DNA of 64,000 bases. Origin: Phoenix dactylifera. Its lineage: Eukaryota > Streptophyta > Magnoliopsida > Arecales > Arecaceae. Position 1 is the stretch's first letter. Each line of letters begins with the position of its first letter. The DNA lies in the NCBI RefSeq assembly GCF_009389715.1, contig NC_052399.1:5334585-5398584 (forward strand). Reading direction: 5' to 3'. Below are positions 37,870 to 49,602 of the stretch, piece by piece. A program made the translations under genes and the position numbers. The notes under the pieces are model-generated. The model did no database searches, was not told the DNA's origin, and saw nothing but the letters and a program-made list of their open reading frames with translations.

Positions 37870-37888
37870 GTAGCCCCCCACTTCCGAG
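37870..37888 (-). other. Polypurine tract of copy A
   Basis: Minus strand reads CGGAAGTGGGGGGCTAC immediately before the LTR start, the expected position for plus-strand priming. Confidence 0.65.
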
Positions 37889-38135
37889 CCTGGAACCAGA
37901 AGGGGAACAGGTGAAGGGAGTGATGTTTCAGGATTGCCGCCGTTCCTCGGAGAGGCGCGCGCGCTTCGAGCTCCCCGCCCTTTTTATGGCGTATGGCGGT
38001 TATTGCTGACCTGGCAGTCTGAGGATTTCGGCGGACATCCTTCCTTAATGGTGTCGATTCGCCTTTGGGGCGCGAGCGACCCTTCGGCAGCCAGGCGTCC
38101 TCTGGCGTCATCGAGGCGTCACTTGCCTTTCCGCC

Positions 38136-38142
38136 TATTTAA
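38136..38142 (+). promoter_or_regulatory. TATA-like box for the antisense gene
   Basis: TATTTAA about 265 bp upstream of the ATG at 38405, in a GC-rich setting and followed by a CT-rich stretch. A plausible start signal for transcription opposite to the element, by position only. Confidence 0.4.
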
Positions 38143-38404
38143 TCGGGGGCCTTCCCCCGTCCGTCTTCTTCTTTACAGATATTTTCAAGTTTCCCCTTTG
38201 CGCAGCTGTTGCTGCCGTCGGACTGTTCACTTGTTTCTCCTTTGGCGCTCTCGGAGCCGTTCTTACCTCTTTTCCGGTGAGTTTTTCCCATTCTTCTACT
38301 TAGGGCTCTCCATACTTTCCCCTCTTATACTAGTGTACTCCAGTCGCTCCGGTCTTTCCCCCTTCCTGTCCCCGTCCTGACCGTAGGTTTATTGGCCATT
38401 AGGA

Positions 38405-40773
38405 ATGGGCGAAGTGAGAGCAGACCAAATTAAGTCGGAGCTGGTCGCCACAGACTTAGACAGACTCGTGGCTCGGTACCACCTTCCCGAGGCCTGCAAC
38501 GCCACGCTCCCGGGGCCTGAGGAGAGAATGTCCCATCCTCCTCCAGGGAAGATCGCCATCAATGAGGGCATTCTCCAGGCCGGGTTCCGCTTTCCCCCTT
38601 CGGACTTGGTCATGCAGGTGCTACGGGGTTTAAGAGTGGCACCGACGCAACTGGTGCCGAACTCGTGGCGGGCCCTGACGGTCTTCCAGGTTCTCTGCCG
38701 TATGCACGAGATCCCCGCCACCCTGAATGTTTTTTGGGAGTTCTACAGCCTGAGCGGCCACCCCCAGGACAAAGGGTGGTGGTGCTTCGCAGCGCGGCGA
38801 GGATGCGGCCTTGTCAAGGAGGCTCCTACCTCCATTCACAAATGGAAGGAGCGCTTCTTTTTTGTTGATGCAGATCCCTCTTGGAAAATCAGGGCGACCT
38901 GGGAGACCCCGATGAAGTCTCCGATCGGCCTATCGAGACTGTCAAGGGAGGAGTCCGATGGCTTGGCCGCCTTGAAGGGGTTGGTTGCCGAGGGCCAGCT
39001 CCCCCCGGTGGCCCGCCTTATTTCCGAGGATACTTTGGTGAATGTCGGTCTGAGCTTAGTCCCCACCGACCGTGAGTCCGCCACCGATTCTTTCTTGACT
39101 TTTTCCCTTCTTTCGTCCCGTTCTTTCCTTTGGTTTCTCCGTCTCCGACTATCCCGTCCTTTTTGCAGAGATCGACGACGTCATGCGGTCGGTGAAGACA
39201 AAAGCTGTTGGTAGGGCGTCCCTGCTGGAAGCAGCCCAGAGGAGGAAACGAGCTCTTCCGAGCGGGGCCCCACCGGCGAAGAAGTCGCGTAAGGAGGTGC
39301 CTCCGACGCCGACCGACGAGTCCGGGCCCACCGATCAGGGAGACGTCGTGGGCACGGACCGGCAGCTGACGCTGTATCAGCCCTCCGGTGGTAAGATTGC
39401 CGCTACTCCGGAGGTATCATCCGAGCCTGCCCGAGACGGACGGGTCGGACGTGATCGGTCCCCGACCCGGCCTTCGACTCGGTCGGCTCCTGATGACTCG
39501 AGGAGGGACGCGCCGAGGCCCCGACCGAGCGGGACCCTATCAATTCCTGGGGTGACCCCCGCCCCGAGCGCGATCGGCCGGACTCTTCCCCAGGCGATGG
39601 ATAGGGGTAAGGCTGCAGAACCACCGTCCGGCTCTGGGGAGAAATCGGGGTCTGCCTTTACTACCGATGGCGCCCGAAATCTCATCGAAATAGTGCTGCT
39701 GGAGAAGGACCGTCGGCGGGTCCGGGAGTTGGAGGTCTCTGACGTTGGGGCTGCCAGCTGTGTCTGTCTCATGTCGGTGAGTGTTCTTCTGGCCGCTTTT
39801 CACCATTTATTGGCTCTGTTGTTCTCCGCCTGACTCCCTTATTTTTCCTATTTCTTAGCTCGCCCAGTACATGATCCGTCTGGAGGAGTGCTACAAGGAA
39901 CAGGCGGGGCTTCTGGCGAAGGCCGAGGACCGACTGAAAGCAGTGGAAAAGGGAGGCCAGGCTGTGGCAGGCAGGACGACCGGGGACTTCGAGGCGAGGC
40001 TCCGGGAGGCCGAAGAGCGGGCACTCGGCTTTGCTGCCCTCGAGAAGCAACTGTTGGAGGCTCAGGAGCAGCTCAAGGTTGCCTCGGGTCTTGAGGGCGA
40101 GGTCAAGAAGGCGGATGAGCGGGCCGAGAAGCAGTCCCGGAAGGCTGCCGACTACCGGGAGAGGTGGGAGAAGGCCCAGCGGTCAGCCGACAACGCCCGC
40201 AACCGAACCCGGTCTCTTGAAGCTAAGCTGGGCGAATTGGAGTCGGCCTTGGAGAAGTCCCGTGCGAGCGATCAGGAGCTTCATTCGCGCCTGACGGAGG
40301 CTGAGGCTGCTCGCATTGCTGCCGAAGCGAAGCACAAGGAGGCTCGGGCTGAGCTGCTGAGGGTCTCCACCGAGGCGGAAGGCCGGATTGTGGCGAAGGT
40401 CTTGGAGGCGAAAGCCCAGATTATGGAGCGGGCAGAGGCGGCGCTGGCCGAGAGGAGTGCGGAAATCGGGCGTCAGGCGGTAGAGGCTTATCGCCAGTCC
40501 GCCGAGTTCGCTCATGATATGTCGGAGGCAGTACAGACCTATCGTCAGTCCGACGAGTTTGTCCGTGACGCGTCGAACGCGGGGGCCGAAGCCTTTGTCT
40601 TAGGCTTCGAGGAGGGCCTGGCAAGGGTGTCGGCTAAGTACCCCAAAGTTGACCTGAGCGAGATCTCCCTTCTCGACTCCTCTCCGGCGCCATTGCCTGT
40701 TGGTTCTCCTGCTGCTTCCCTACCTCCTGCGGACGAGCCCGACGTTCCCGACCCGGGAGTTCCTCCAAGCTGA
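38405..40773 (+). CDS. Antisense accessory gene (PF04195-like plus coiled coil)
   Basis: Runs opposite to its host element (copy A) near the 3' LTR. Three exons join in phase with GT/AG introns: 38405-39071, 39169-39776, 39859-40773; 729 residues. Residues 1-220 fit the 'putative gypsy type transposon' family (PF04195, Transposase_28): GLRVAPTQLVPNSWR and HKWKERFFFVDAD are hallmarks. Residues about 230-400 are Pro/Ser/Arg-rich and low complexity. Residues about 425-660 are an Ala/Glu/Arg-rich long coiled coil, followed by a proline-rich tail. Some Tat-lineage gypsy elements are known to carry antisense accessory ORFs in this position. Function unknown. All three exons are free of stops, whereas the element's own gag has two nonsense codons. 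The equivalent region is absent from copy B. The exon model is inferred. Confidence 0.82.
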
Positions 40774-40946
40774 CCTCTTGTACCTTTCGTTGTCTTCTTT
40801 TTTTTTGTATACCGGCGTTTTGCCAAATTGTATGGGCCTCGGCCCTGAAACAATGAAAATTAATGCAAGTTGAATGTTTCTTCATCTCGCCTTCGTCCTT
40901 CTTTTTCTTTTAACTCTCGGTAGCGTCTTGCTGACTCCTGGCTCCC

Positions 40947-42188
40947 GAAATTCTTCCGGCGCTAGGCCAGGCATCCGAGGGTTAGGCCTCAGAAAACTCT
41001 TCCGGCGCTAAGCCAGGCATCCGAGGGTTGGGCCTCAGGAAATTCTTCCGGCGCTAAGCCAGGCATCCGAGGGTTAGGCCTCAGGAAATTCTTCCGGCGC
41101 TAAGCCAGGCATCCGAGGGTTAGGCCTCAGGAAATTCTTCCGGCGCTAAGCCAGGCATCCGAGGGTTAGGCCTCAGGAAACTCGTCCGGCGCTAAGCCAG
41201 GCATCCGAGGGTTAGGCCTCAGGAAATTCTTCCGGCGCTAAGCCAGGCATCCGAGGGTTAGGCCTCAGGAAATTCTTCCGGCGCTAAGCCAGGCATCCGA
41301 GGGTTAGGCCTCAGGAAATTCTTCCGGCGCTAAGCCAGGCATCCGAGGGTTAGGCCTCAGGAAACTCTTCCGGCGCTAAGCCAGGCATCCGAGGGTTAGG
41401 CCTCAGGAAATTCTTCCGGCGCTAAGCCAGGCATCCGAGGGTTGGGCCTCAGGAAATTCTTCCGGCGCTAAGCCAGGCATCCGAGGGTTAGGCCTCAGGA
41501 AATTCTTCCGGCGCTAAGCCAGGCATCCGAGGGTTAGGCCTCAGGAAACTCTTCCGGCGCTAAGCCAGGCATCCGAGGGTTAGGCCTCAGGAAACTCTTC
41601 CGGCGCTAAGCCAGGCATCCGAGGGTTAGGCCTCAGGAAACTCTTCCGGCGCTAAGCCAGGCATCCGAGGGTTAGGCCTCAGGAAATTCTTCCGGCGCTA
41701 AGCCAGGCATCCGAGGGTTAGGCCTCAGGAAATTCTTCCGGCGCTAAGCCAGGCATCCGAGGGTTAGGCCTCAGGAAACTCTTCCGGCGCTAAGCCAGGC
41801 ATCCGAGGGTTAGGCCTCAGGAAATTCTTCCGGCGCTAAGCCAGGCATCCGAGGGTTAGGCCTCAGGAAATTCTTCCGGCGCTAAGCCAGGCATCCGAGG
41901 GTTAGGCCTCAGGAAATTCTTCCGGCGCTAAGCCAGGCATCCGAGGGTTAGGCCTCAGGAAACTCTTCCGGCGCTAAGCCAGGCATCCGAGGGTTAGGCC
42001 TCAGGAAATTCTTCCGGCGCTAAGCCAGGCATCCGAGGGTTAGGCCTCAGGAAACTCTTCCGGCGCTAAGCCAGGCATCCGAGGGTTAGGCCTCAGGAAA
42101 TTCTTCCGGCGCTAAGCCAGGCATCCGAGGGTTAGGCCTCAGAAAATTCTTCCGGCGCTAAGCCGGGCATCCGAGGGTTAGGCCTCAG
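40947..42188. repeat. 46-bp tandem array, 27 units
   Basis: 1242 bp made of 27 units of 46 bp with very few differences (mainly AATTC/AACTC and one GTTGG). Unit key words: CTTCCGGCGCTAAGCC, GGCATCCGAGGG, GGCCTCAG. It lies between the antisense gene and the 121/124-bp array. Only 2.6 units remain in copy B. Confidence 0.95.
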
Positions 42189-43897
42189 GAAATTCCACTC
42201 GTTGGTCGACCAAGGCTGGCGCATGCCGAGGCAACTGGTCGGGGCTTCAGGCTAGTCTGCTCCCGGGATGGTCATCGGGTTAGCCTGGCATCCGAGGGCC
42301 GAGCCTCGGGACCTTCCACTCGTTGGTCGGCCAAGGCTGGCGCAAGCCGAGGCGACCGGTCGGGGCTTCCGGCTAGTCTGCTCCCGGGATGATCATCGGG
42401 CTAGCCAGGCATCCGAGGGCCGTCAAGCCTCAGGAAATTCCGCTCGTTGGTCGGCCAAGGCTGGCGCAAGCCGAGGCGACCGGTCGGGGCTTCAGGCTAG
42501 TCTGCTCCCGGGATGATCGTCGGGTTAGCCTGGCATCCGAGGGTTGTCAAGCCTCAGGAAATTCCGCTCGTTGGTCGGCCAAGGCTGGCGCAAGCCGAGG
42601 CGACCGGTCGGGGCTTCAGGCTAGTCTGCTCCCGGGATGATCGTCGGGTTAGCCTGGCATCCGAGGGTTGTCAAGCCTCAGAAAATTCCACTCGTTGGTC
42701 GGCCAAGGCTGGCGCGAGCCGAGGCGACCGGTCGGGGCTTCAGGCTAGTCTGCTCCCGAGATGATCGTCGGGTTAGCCTGGCATCCGAGGGCCGAGCCTC
42801 GGGACATTCCGCTCGTTGGTCGGCCAAGGCTGGCGCAAGCCGAGGCGACCGGTCGGGGCTTCAGGCTAGTCTGCTCCCGGATGATCGTCGGGTTAGCCTG
42901 GCATCCGAGGGTTGTCAAGCCTCAGAAAATTCCACTCGTTGGTCGGCCAAGGCTGGCGCGAGCCGAGGCGACCGGTCGGGGCTTCAGGCTAGTCTGCTCC
43001 CGGGATGATCGTCGGGTTAGCCTGGCATCCGAGGGCCGAGCCTCGGGACCTTCCACTCGTTGGTCGGCCAAGGCTGGCGCAAGCCGAGGCGACCGGTCGG
43101 GGCTTCCGGCTAGTCTGCTCCCGGGATGATCATCGGGTTAGCCTGGCATCCGAGGGCCGAGCCTCGGGACCTTCCACTCGTTGGTCGGCCAAGGCTGGCG
43201 CAAGCCGAGGCGACCGGTCGGGGCTTCAGGCTAGTCTGCTCCCGGGATGATCGTCGGGTTAGCCTGGCATCCGAGGGCCGAGCCTCGGGACATTCCGCTC
43301 GTTGGTCGGCCAAGGCTGGCGCAAGCCGAGGCGACCGGTCGGGGCTTCAGGCTAGTCTGCTCCCGGGATGATCATCGGGTTAGCCTGGCATCCGAGGGCC
43401 GAGCCTCGGGACCTTCCACTCGTTGGTCGGCCAAGGCTGGCGCAAGCCGAGGCGACCGGTCGGGGCTTCAGGCTAGTCTGCTCCCGGGATGATCGTCGGG
43501 TTAGCCTGGCATCCGAGGGCCGAGCCTCGGGACATTCCGCTCGTTGGTCGGCCAAGGCTGGCGCAAGCCGAGGCGACCGGTCGGGGCTTCAGGCTAGTCT
43601 GCTCCCGGGATGATCGTCGGGTTAGCCTGGCATCCGAGGGTTGTCAAGCCTCAGGAAATTCCACTCGTTGGTCGGCCAAGGCTGGCGCGAGCCGAGGCGA
43701 CCGGTCGGGGCTTCAGGCTAGTCTGCTCCCGGGATGATCGTCGGGTTAGCCTGGCATCCGAGGGCCGAGCCTCGGGACCTTCCACTCGTTGGTCGGCCAA
43801 GGCTGGCGCAAGCCGAGGCGACCGGTCGGGGCTTCCGGCTAGTCTGCTCCCGGGATGATCATCGGGCTAGCCAGGCATCCGAGGGCCGAGCCTCGGA
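42189..43897. repeat. 121/124-bp tandem array of copy A, about 14 units
   Basis: About 14 units of 121 or 124 bp. Key words: CTCGTTGGTCGGCCAAGGC, GACCGGTCGGGGCTTC, CTGCTCCCGGGATGATC, GGCATCCGAGGG, GCCTC. The last words are the same as in the 46-bp unit, so the two arrays are related. The unit length varies by presence of a 'ttgtcaa/ccgtcaa' insert. The open frames of about 81 codons that recur here are by-products of the repeat. Confidence 0.93.
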
Positions 43898-44982
43898 AAA
43901 TTCCGCTCGCTGGTCGTGCGCTTGTCGCTCGCTGCCCGACGGGGTTTCTCCGTGGCCAGCCGCGATCATGTTTCTCCTTTTCTCTAAGCGTTGCCTGGGG
44001 GAACACGAGAAGGGCATTAAACGCTAATTAATGCGTTACCTGGGAAATCGGATCGCCAGCTGCTGCTTGCGAGGAGTGTTAGTTGAGCGGCCGCGATACG
44101 CGGGTTCTTCGAGGAGGATACGGCCTGGGCGCGAGCGGAGATATGTGGACCTAGGGGTACATGACACCCGGATTGTCCTGCACAAAGAATGCGGTTTAAG
44201 GAGAATGACGCTTAGGAAATCGCGGGGAGATACGCCTCGGGAGCCGGAACGGCTCCGGTTTCAATGCGCCTGCATTTATTGGAGCCACCCGCATCGGAAC
44301 GACCAGGGGGCCGCAGTTTGGCTATAAATACAGGTGCAGGTACGATGGAGTTTGCCAAGCCGGAGCTGTTCAGGTTGCCATGGATCGCGGACCTCCTCCT
44401 TGGCATATGACTGAGAGACTCCTGTTGAAGGAAAGGGGAGGCGCTCCCCTTGCGACTTCAGCCAACTAGCCGTTTCATCTGGGATCAACAAGGAGGGTCT
44501 TCCCGGCGGAACTCCGCTCTAGGCGTTTCATTCGGGATCACATCTCCCCTCCTTGAAGTTCAGCCTCCCGATTGAGCTCTGCACCAGACGCTCAGTCCGG
44601 GACCGCGCCTCCATATGCTCTTCCCCCTCGAATTCCTTCTCTTTCCTACCACTGGGGAGGATGGGAATATCCTTTGGAGGCGGCGTTCCCCTGGGGGCAG
44701 CGGGAGCTTCTTCTGCGGCGGCTCCTCGTCTTTTTGGTGAGGTGCTGGATGGCGCCTCCGGTTAGAAGCACCCACTTCCGGTGGGATTGCAGCTGCTTTG
44801 GGTTGAGGGTTTGGGATCCTCGGTCCTCAGCTCCACGGATTCTCCACCTCTTCTTTGCTTTCTTTACTCCCTAATTCCCCTCTGGGAATTCCTTGTAATC
44901 ACACGAGCACGCCATTGTAACCAGAAATTATTGAAATGAAAAGTGTGGCACCTTTTCAAATTGTCTTTCTGGCCTTGTTGTT
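43898..44982 (-). other. Non-coding 3' block of gypsy copy A
   Basis: About 1.1 kb between the tandem array and the end of the gag-integrase frame, nearly identical to 48519-49602 in copy B. No known protein recognised in either direction. It holds a plus-strand TATAAATA box at 44323. Confidence 0.6.
44323..44330 (+). promoter_or_regulatory. TATA box antisense to gypsy copy A
   Basis: GCTATAAATACAGG, a near-ideal TATA context, pointing opposite to the element's own transcription. The copy B equivalent is TATTTATA at 49171-49178. A short ATG frame (29 codons) begins about 55 bp downstream. Confidence 0.45.
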
Positions 44983-46765
44983 CTACTGGTAATACATCCG
45001 CAGGTTAGCGGAATTCCAGCCCCTTGGAATTTCTCGGCCATCTAGGGCTTCCAACTGGTAGGAGCCAGGTCGGTTTACCCAACGAACTTTATACGGGCCT
45101 TCCCAATTCGGCGCTAGCTTCCCACCTTCCACAAGAACACGCCTTACATCATAGTTCGCCATAGTGAGAGAGATCACCATGGCGTCATCGTGGGGAGTCT
45201 GAACCCCCTTTACATCTTCATCACAAAAAGCGATTACATTTCCGACCCGCTGCCTCTTCGCGACGGCCACTCCTGATGCTTCCGCCGAGCCCCCTGCGTT
45301 CCTCACGGGCCGAGAGCAGCCCCCAGTGATGGTGTGGATCACTCCCGCAACGGGTCGATTCTGCTCCCGAGGCTCCTGAGGGGCCGGGTCGGCCGGACGC
45401 GGGTCTGCCGGGGGACGTCGGTCGTTTACATATCGACCGAGACGCCCTCGGCGAATGAGAGCCTCGATCTCGTCCCGAAGCTGGAAGCAGTCTTCGGTAT
45501 CGTGGCCGTGGTCTCGGTGGTACTCACAGTACGCCCGAGAAGGCCTCCTCCCAGGGATCTTCTTCATCTGCCTCGGGACCGGGAGGTCCTCCCGCCCCTT
45601 GACCTCCATGAGGATCTGGGCCCGGGGGGGCAGGAGTGGGGTGTACCGGTTGAAGCGTCGGTGCGGAGAACGAGGGCGTGTGGCGCCGTGGTTCCTTGCT
45701 GGTGACGGGCTTCTGCGCCGGCGTTGAGGCGTCGGGCTCCTCCTCTGGGGTGCCTCTTTTCGCCTTTTCTTCCCGGGCTTTAGAGGGGCCTCGGCGGCCT
45801 CCTTGTTCCGGTGGGAGGCTGCCTCCTCGGCGTTTGCATACTGGTTTGCCCGAGATAACAGCTCCGGGAAGCTCCGCGGCAGGCGTTTGTCCAGGGAGAA
45901 GGTGAGTCTGCCCTTCCGGAAGCCACGCTTCAGGGCTGAGAGAGCCACTTCCTGGCTCAGGTTCCGGACCTCCAGTGTAGCCTTGTTGAAGCGGGTGAGA
46001 TAATCCCGCAGGCTTTCTCCCTCGTTTTGCCGGACATCAAAGAGGGAGTCGGAGACCAGTCGCCGCCTGCTACTGACGGCGAAATGGCTGATGAAGAAGC
46101 GGGTGAACTGGTCGAAGGACTGGATGGAGTTAGCCTCCAGGCCGGCGAACCATGCCCTTGCCGGGCCACGGAGGGTCGCCGGGAAGGCCTTGCAGAGGAG
46201 CGGATCCGATGCTCCATGGAGGAGCATAAGAGTCCTGAAACTCTCCACGTGGTCCCGCGGGTCCGCCGCCCCGTCGTAGGGTTCGATCGCCGGCATTTTG
46301 AACCCCGGCGGGTTCGGGGTCCGCAGGATCCTCGAGGCAAGCGCCGGCTGGGAGGAGATCTCCAAGTCAGCGAAGGGATCTTTGGAGTGGCCCTACAGGA
46401 CCTGGAGTTATCTGTGGAGATCGTCCACCCGCCGGTCCAGGGAGCGCGACCGGTGGGTGGGGGACAAGGAGCGGCGCGAGGGGGACCGACTGGAGTGCGG
46501 GCCCCTCGAGGACTGGGGTGTCTGAGAACGCGCCCGGGTCCGCCTCTCGTACCCCGCACAGCTCCGATGAGAAGGTCCTGGCAGAATGGACCGCACTCGA
46601 GAATCCTCCTCGCGCCGGCGCTCCTCTCCATGGGAGAGGAAGGAGCGCGGGTTGTGAGGAAGAGGCGAGTGCTCGGGGGGCAGCGGCTCCTGAGCCCGTT
46701 GCGGCACCCGAGAGATCACACCCTGCAGATTCTGCACTGCCTCCGCGAGGGTGCGAACCTGCTGG
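44983..46765 (-). pseudogene. gag fused to integrase C-terminus, copy A
   Basis: Minus-strand gag begins truncated at the palindrome centre (from AQQVRTLAEAV) and runs through the capsid-like region (FAGLEANSIQSFDQFTRFF, then RDYLTRFNKATLEVR) to a zinc-finger-like CEYHRDHGHDTEDC. After NYDVRRVLV, where protease should start, it jumps in frame to an integrase C-terminal segment (LAPNWEGPYKVRWVNRPGSY) and stops. Protease, RT, RNase H and the integrase core are therefore deleted. Two nonsense codons (TAG at 46393-46395, TAA at 46408-46410) break it near the N-terminus; downstream 460 codons stay open from 46365. Several residues differ from B and C, so A is a separate lineage copy. Confidence 0.85.
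46736..46765. other. Palindrome centre of gypsy copies A and B
   Basis: Bases up to 46735 are the reverse complement of bases from 46766 on. The 30-bp spacer belongs to gag of copy A (QQVRTLAEAV). The joint shows at most 2 bp of shared sequence. Confidence 0.9.
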
Positions 46766-48518
46766 GCAGAATCTGCAGGGTGTGATCTCTCGGGTGCCGC
46801 AACGGGCTCAGGAGCCGCTGCCCCCCGAGCACTCGCCTCTTCCTCACAACCCGCGCTCCTTCCTCTCCCATGGAGAGGAGCGCCGGCGCGAGGAGGATTC
46901 TCGAGTACGGTCCATTCTGCCAGGACCTTCTCATCGGAGCTGTGCGGGGTACGAGAGGCGGACCCGGGCGCGTTCTCAGACACCCCAGTCCTCGAGGGGC
47001 CCGCACTCCAGTCGGTCCCCCTCGCGCCGCTCCTTGTCCCCCACCCACCGGTCGCGCTCCCTGGACCGGCGGGTGGACGATCTCCACAGACAACTCCAGG
47101 TCCTGAAGGGCCACTCCAAAGATCCCTTCGCTGACTTGGAGATCTCCTCCCAGCCGGCGCTTGCCTCGAGGATCCTGCGGACCCCGAACCCGCCGGGGTT
47201 CAAAATGCCGGCGATCGAACCCTACGACGGGGCGGCGGACCCGCGGGACCACGTGGAGAGTTTCAGGACTCTTATGCTCCTCCATGGAGCATCGGATCCG
47301 CTCCTCTGCAAGGCCTTCCCGGCGACCCTCCGTGGCCCGGCAAGGGCATGGTTCGCCGGCCTGGAGGCTAACTCCATCCAGTCCTTCGACCAGTTCACCC
47401 GCTTCTTCATCATCCATTTCGCCGTCAGTAGCAGGCGGCGACTGGTCTTCGACTCCCTCTTTGATGTCCGGCAAAACGAGGGAGAAAGCCTGCGGGATTA
47501 TCTCACCCGCTTCAACAAGGCTACACTAGAGGTCCGGAACCTGAGCCAGGAAGTGGCTCTCTCAGCCCTGAAGCGTGGCTTCCGGAAGGGCAGACTCACC
47601 TTCTCCCTGGACAAACGCCCGCCGCGGAGCTTCCCGGAGCTGTTATCTCGGGCAAACCAGTATGCAGACGCCGAGGAGGCAGCCTCCCACCGGAACAAGG
47701 AGGCCGCCGAGGCCCCTCTAAAGCCCGGGAAGAAAAGGCGAAAAGAGGCACCCCAGAGGAGGAGCCCGACGCCTCAACGCCGGCGCAGAAGCCCGTCACC
47801 AGCAAGGAACCACGGCGCCACACGCCCTCGTTCTCCGCACCGACGCTTCAACCGGTACACCCCACTCCTGGCCCCCCGGGCCCAGATCCTCATGGAGGTC
47901 AAGGGGCGGGAGGACCTCCCGGTCCCGAGGCAGATGAAGAAGATCCCTGGGAGGAGGCCTTCTCGGGCGTACTGTGAGTACCACCGAGACCACGGCCACG
48001 ATACCGAAGACTGCTTCCAGCTTCGGGACGAGATCGAGGCTCTCATTCGCCGAGGGCGTCTCGGTCGATATGTAAACGACCGACGTCCCCCGGCAGACCC
48101 GCGTCCGGCCGACCCGGCCCCTCAGGAGCCTCGGGAGCAGAATCGACCCGTTGCGGGAGTGATCCACACCATCACTGGGGGCTGCTCTCGGCCCGTGAGG
48201 AACGCAGGGGGCTCGGCGGAAGCATCAGGAGTGGCCGTCGCGAAGAGGCAGCGGGTCGGAAATGTAATCGCTTTTTGTGATGAAGATGTAAAGGGGGTTC
48301 AGACTCCCCACGATGACGCCATGGTGATCTCTCTCACTATGGCGAACTATGATGTAAGGCGTGTTCTTGTGGAAGGTGGGAAGCTAGCGCCGAATTGGGA
48401 AGGCCCGTATAAAGTTCGTTGGGTAAACCGACCTGGCTCCTACCAGTTGGAAGCCCTAGATGGCCGAGAAATTTCAAGGGGCTGGAATTCCGCTAACCTG
48501 CGGATGTATTACCAGTAG
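46766..48518 (+). pseudogene. gag fused to integrase C-terminus, copy B
   Basis: Plus-strand counterpart of the frame in copy A. It starts inside gag at the palindrome centre (QNLQGVISRVPQ), keeps the capsid-like region and CEYHRDHGHDTEDC, and carries the same fusion NYDVRRVLVEGGKLAPNWEG to an integrase C-terminal piece. It has no internal stop, but it lacks the gag N-terminus and a natural start. The upstream open frame that reaches back to 46518 is antisense gag of copy A read through the palindrome, not a real N-terminus. The shared fusion point with A shows a common deletion ancestor that amplified after losing pol. Confidence 0.85.
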
Positions 48519-49602
48519 AACAACAAGGCCAGAAAGACAATTTGAAAAGGTGCCACACTTTTCATTTCAATAATTTCTGGTTACAATGGCGTGCTCGTGT
48601 GATTACAAGGAATTCCCAGAGGGGAATTAGGGAGTAAAGAAAGCAAAGAAGAGGTGGAGAATCCGTGGAGCTGAGGACCGAGGATCCCAAACCCTCAACC
48701 CAAAGCAGCTGCAATCCCACCGGAAGTGGGTGCTTCTAACCGGAGGCGCCATCCAGCACCTCACCAAAAAGACGAGGAGCCGCCGCAGAAGAAGCTCCCG
48801 CTGCCCCCAGGGGAACGCCGCCTCCAAAGGATATTCCCATCCTCCCCAGTGGTAGGAAAGAGAAGGAATTCGAGGGGGAAGAGCATATGGAGGCGCGGTC
48901 CCGGACTGAGCGTCTGGTGCAGAGCTCAATCGGGAGGCTGAACTTCAAGGAGGGGAGATGTGATCCCGGATGAAACGCCTAGAGCGGAGTTCCGCCGGGA
49001 AGACCCTCCTTGTTGATCCCAGATGAAACGGCTAGTTGGCTGAAGTCGCAAGGGGAGCGCCTCCCCTTTCCTTCAACAGGAGTCTCTCAGTCATATGCCA
49101 AGGAGGAGGTCCGCGATCCATGGCAACCTGAACAGCTCCGGCTTGGCAAACTCCATCGTACCTGCACCTGTATTTATAGCCAAACTGCGGCTCCCTGGTC
49201 GTTCCGATGCGGGTGGCTCCAATAAATGCAGGCGCATTGAAACCGGAGCCGTTCCGGCTCCCGAGGCGTATCTCCCCGCGATTTCCTAAGCGTCATTCTC
49301 CTTAAACCGCATTCTTTGTGCAGGACAATCCGGGTGTCATGTACCCCTAGGTCCACATATCTCCGCTCGCGCCCAGGCCGTATCCTCCTCGAAGAACCCG
49401 CGTATCGCGGCCGCTCAACTAACACTCCTCGCAAGCAGCAGCTGGCGATCCGATTTCCCAGGTAACGCATTAATTAGCGTTTAATGCCCTTCTCGTGTTC
49501 CCCCAGGCAACGCTTAGAGAAAAGGAGAAACATGATCGCGGCTGGCCACGGAGAAACCCCGTCGGGCAGCGAGCGACAAGCGCACGACCAGCGAGCGGAA
49601 TT
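48519..49602 (+). other. Non-coding 3' block of gypsy copy B
   Basis: Mirror copy of 43898-44982 with few differences. It includes the complement of the TATAAATA box at 49171-49178. No protein recognised. Confidence 0.6.

Noticed and set aside
40947..42188. Regular short direct repeats that could suggest a CRISPR array
   Set aside because: Units abut without unique spacers, and the setting is a plant retrotransposon.
42268..44027. Chain of about 81-83 codon open frames, repeated again in 49474-51110 and 63387-63928
   Set aside because: They recur because the 121/124-bp unit is nearly a multiple of three; each spans array units, with no start context or known domain.
46518..48518. A 666-codon open frame apparently giving a long gag protein
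   Set aside because: Its first about 80 codons are antisense gag of copy A read through the palindrome centre; only the part after 46766 is true gag of copy B.
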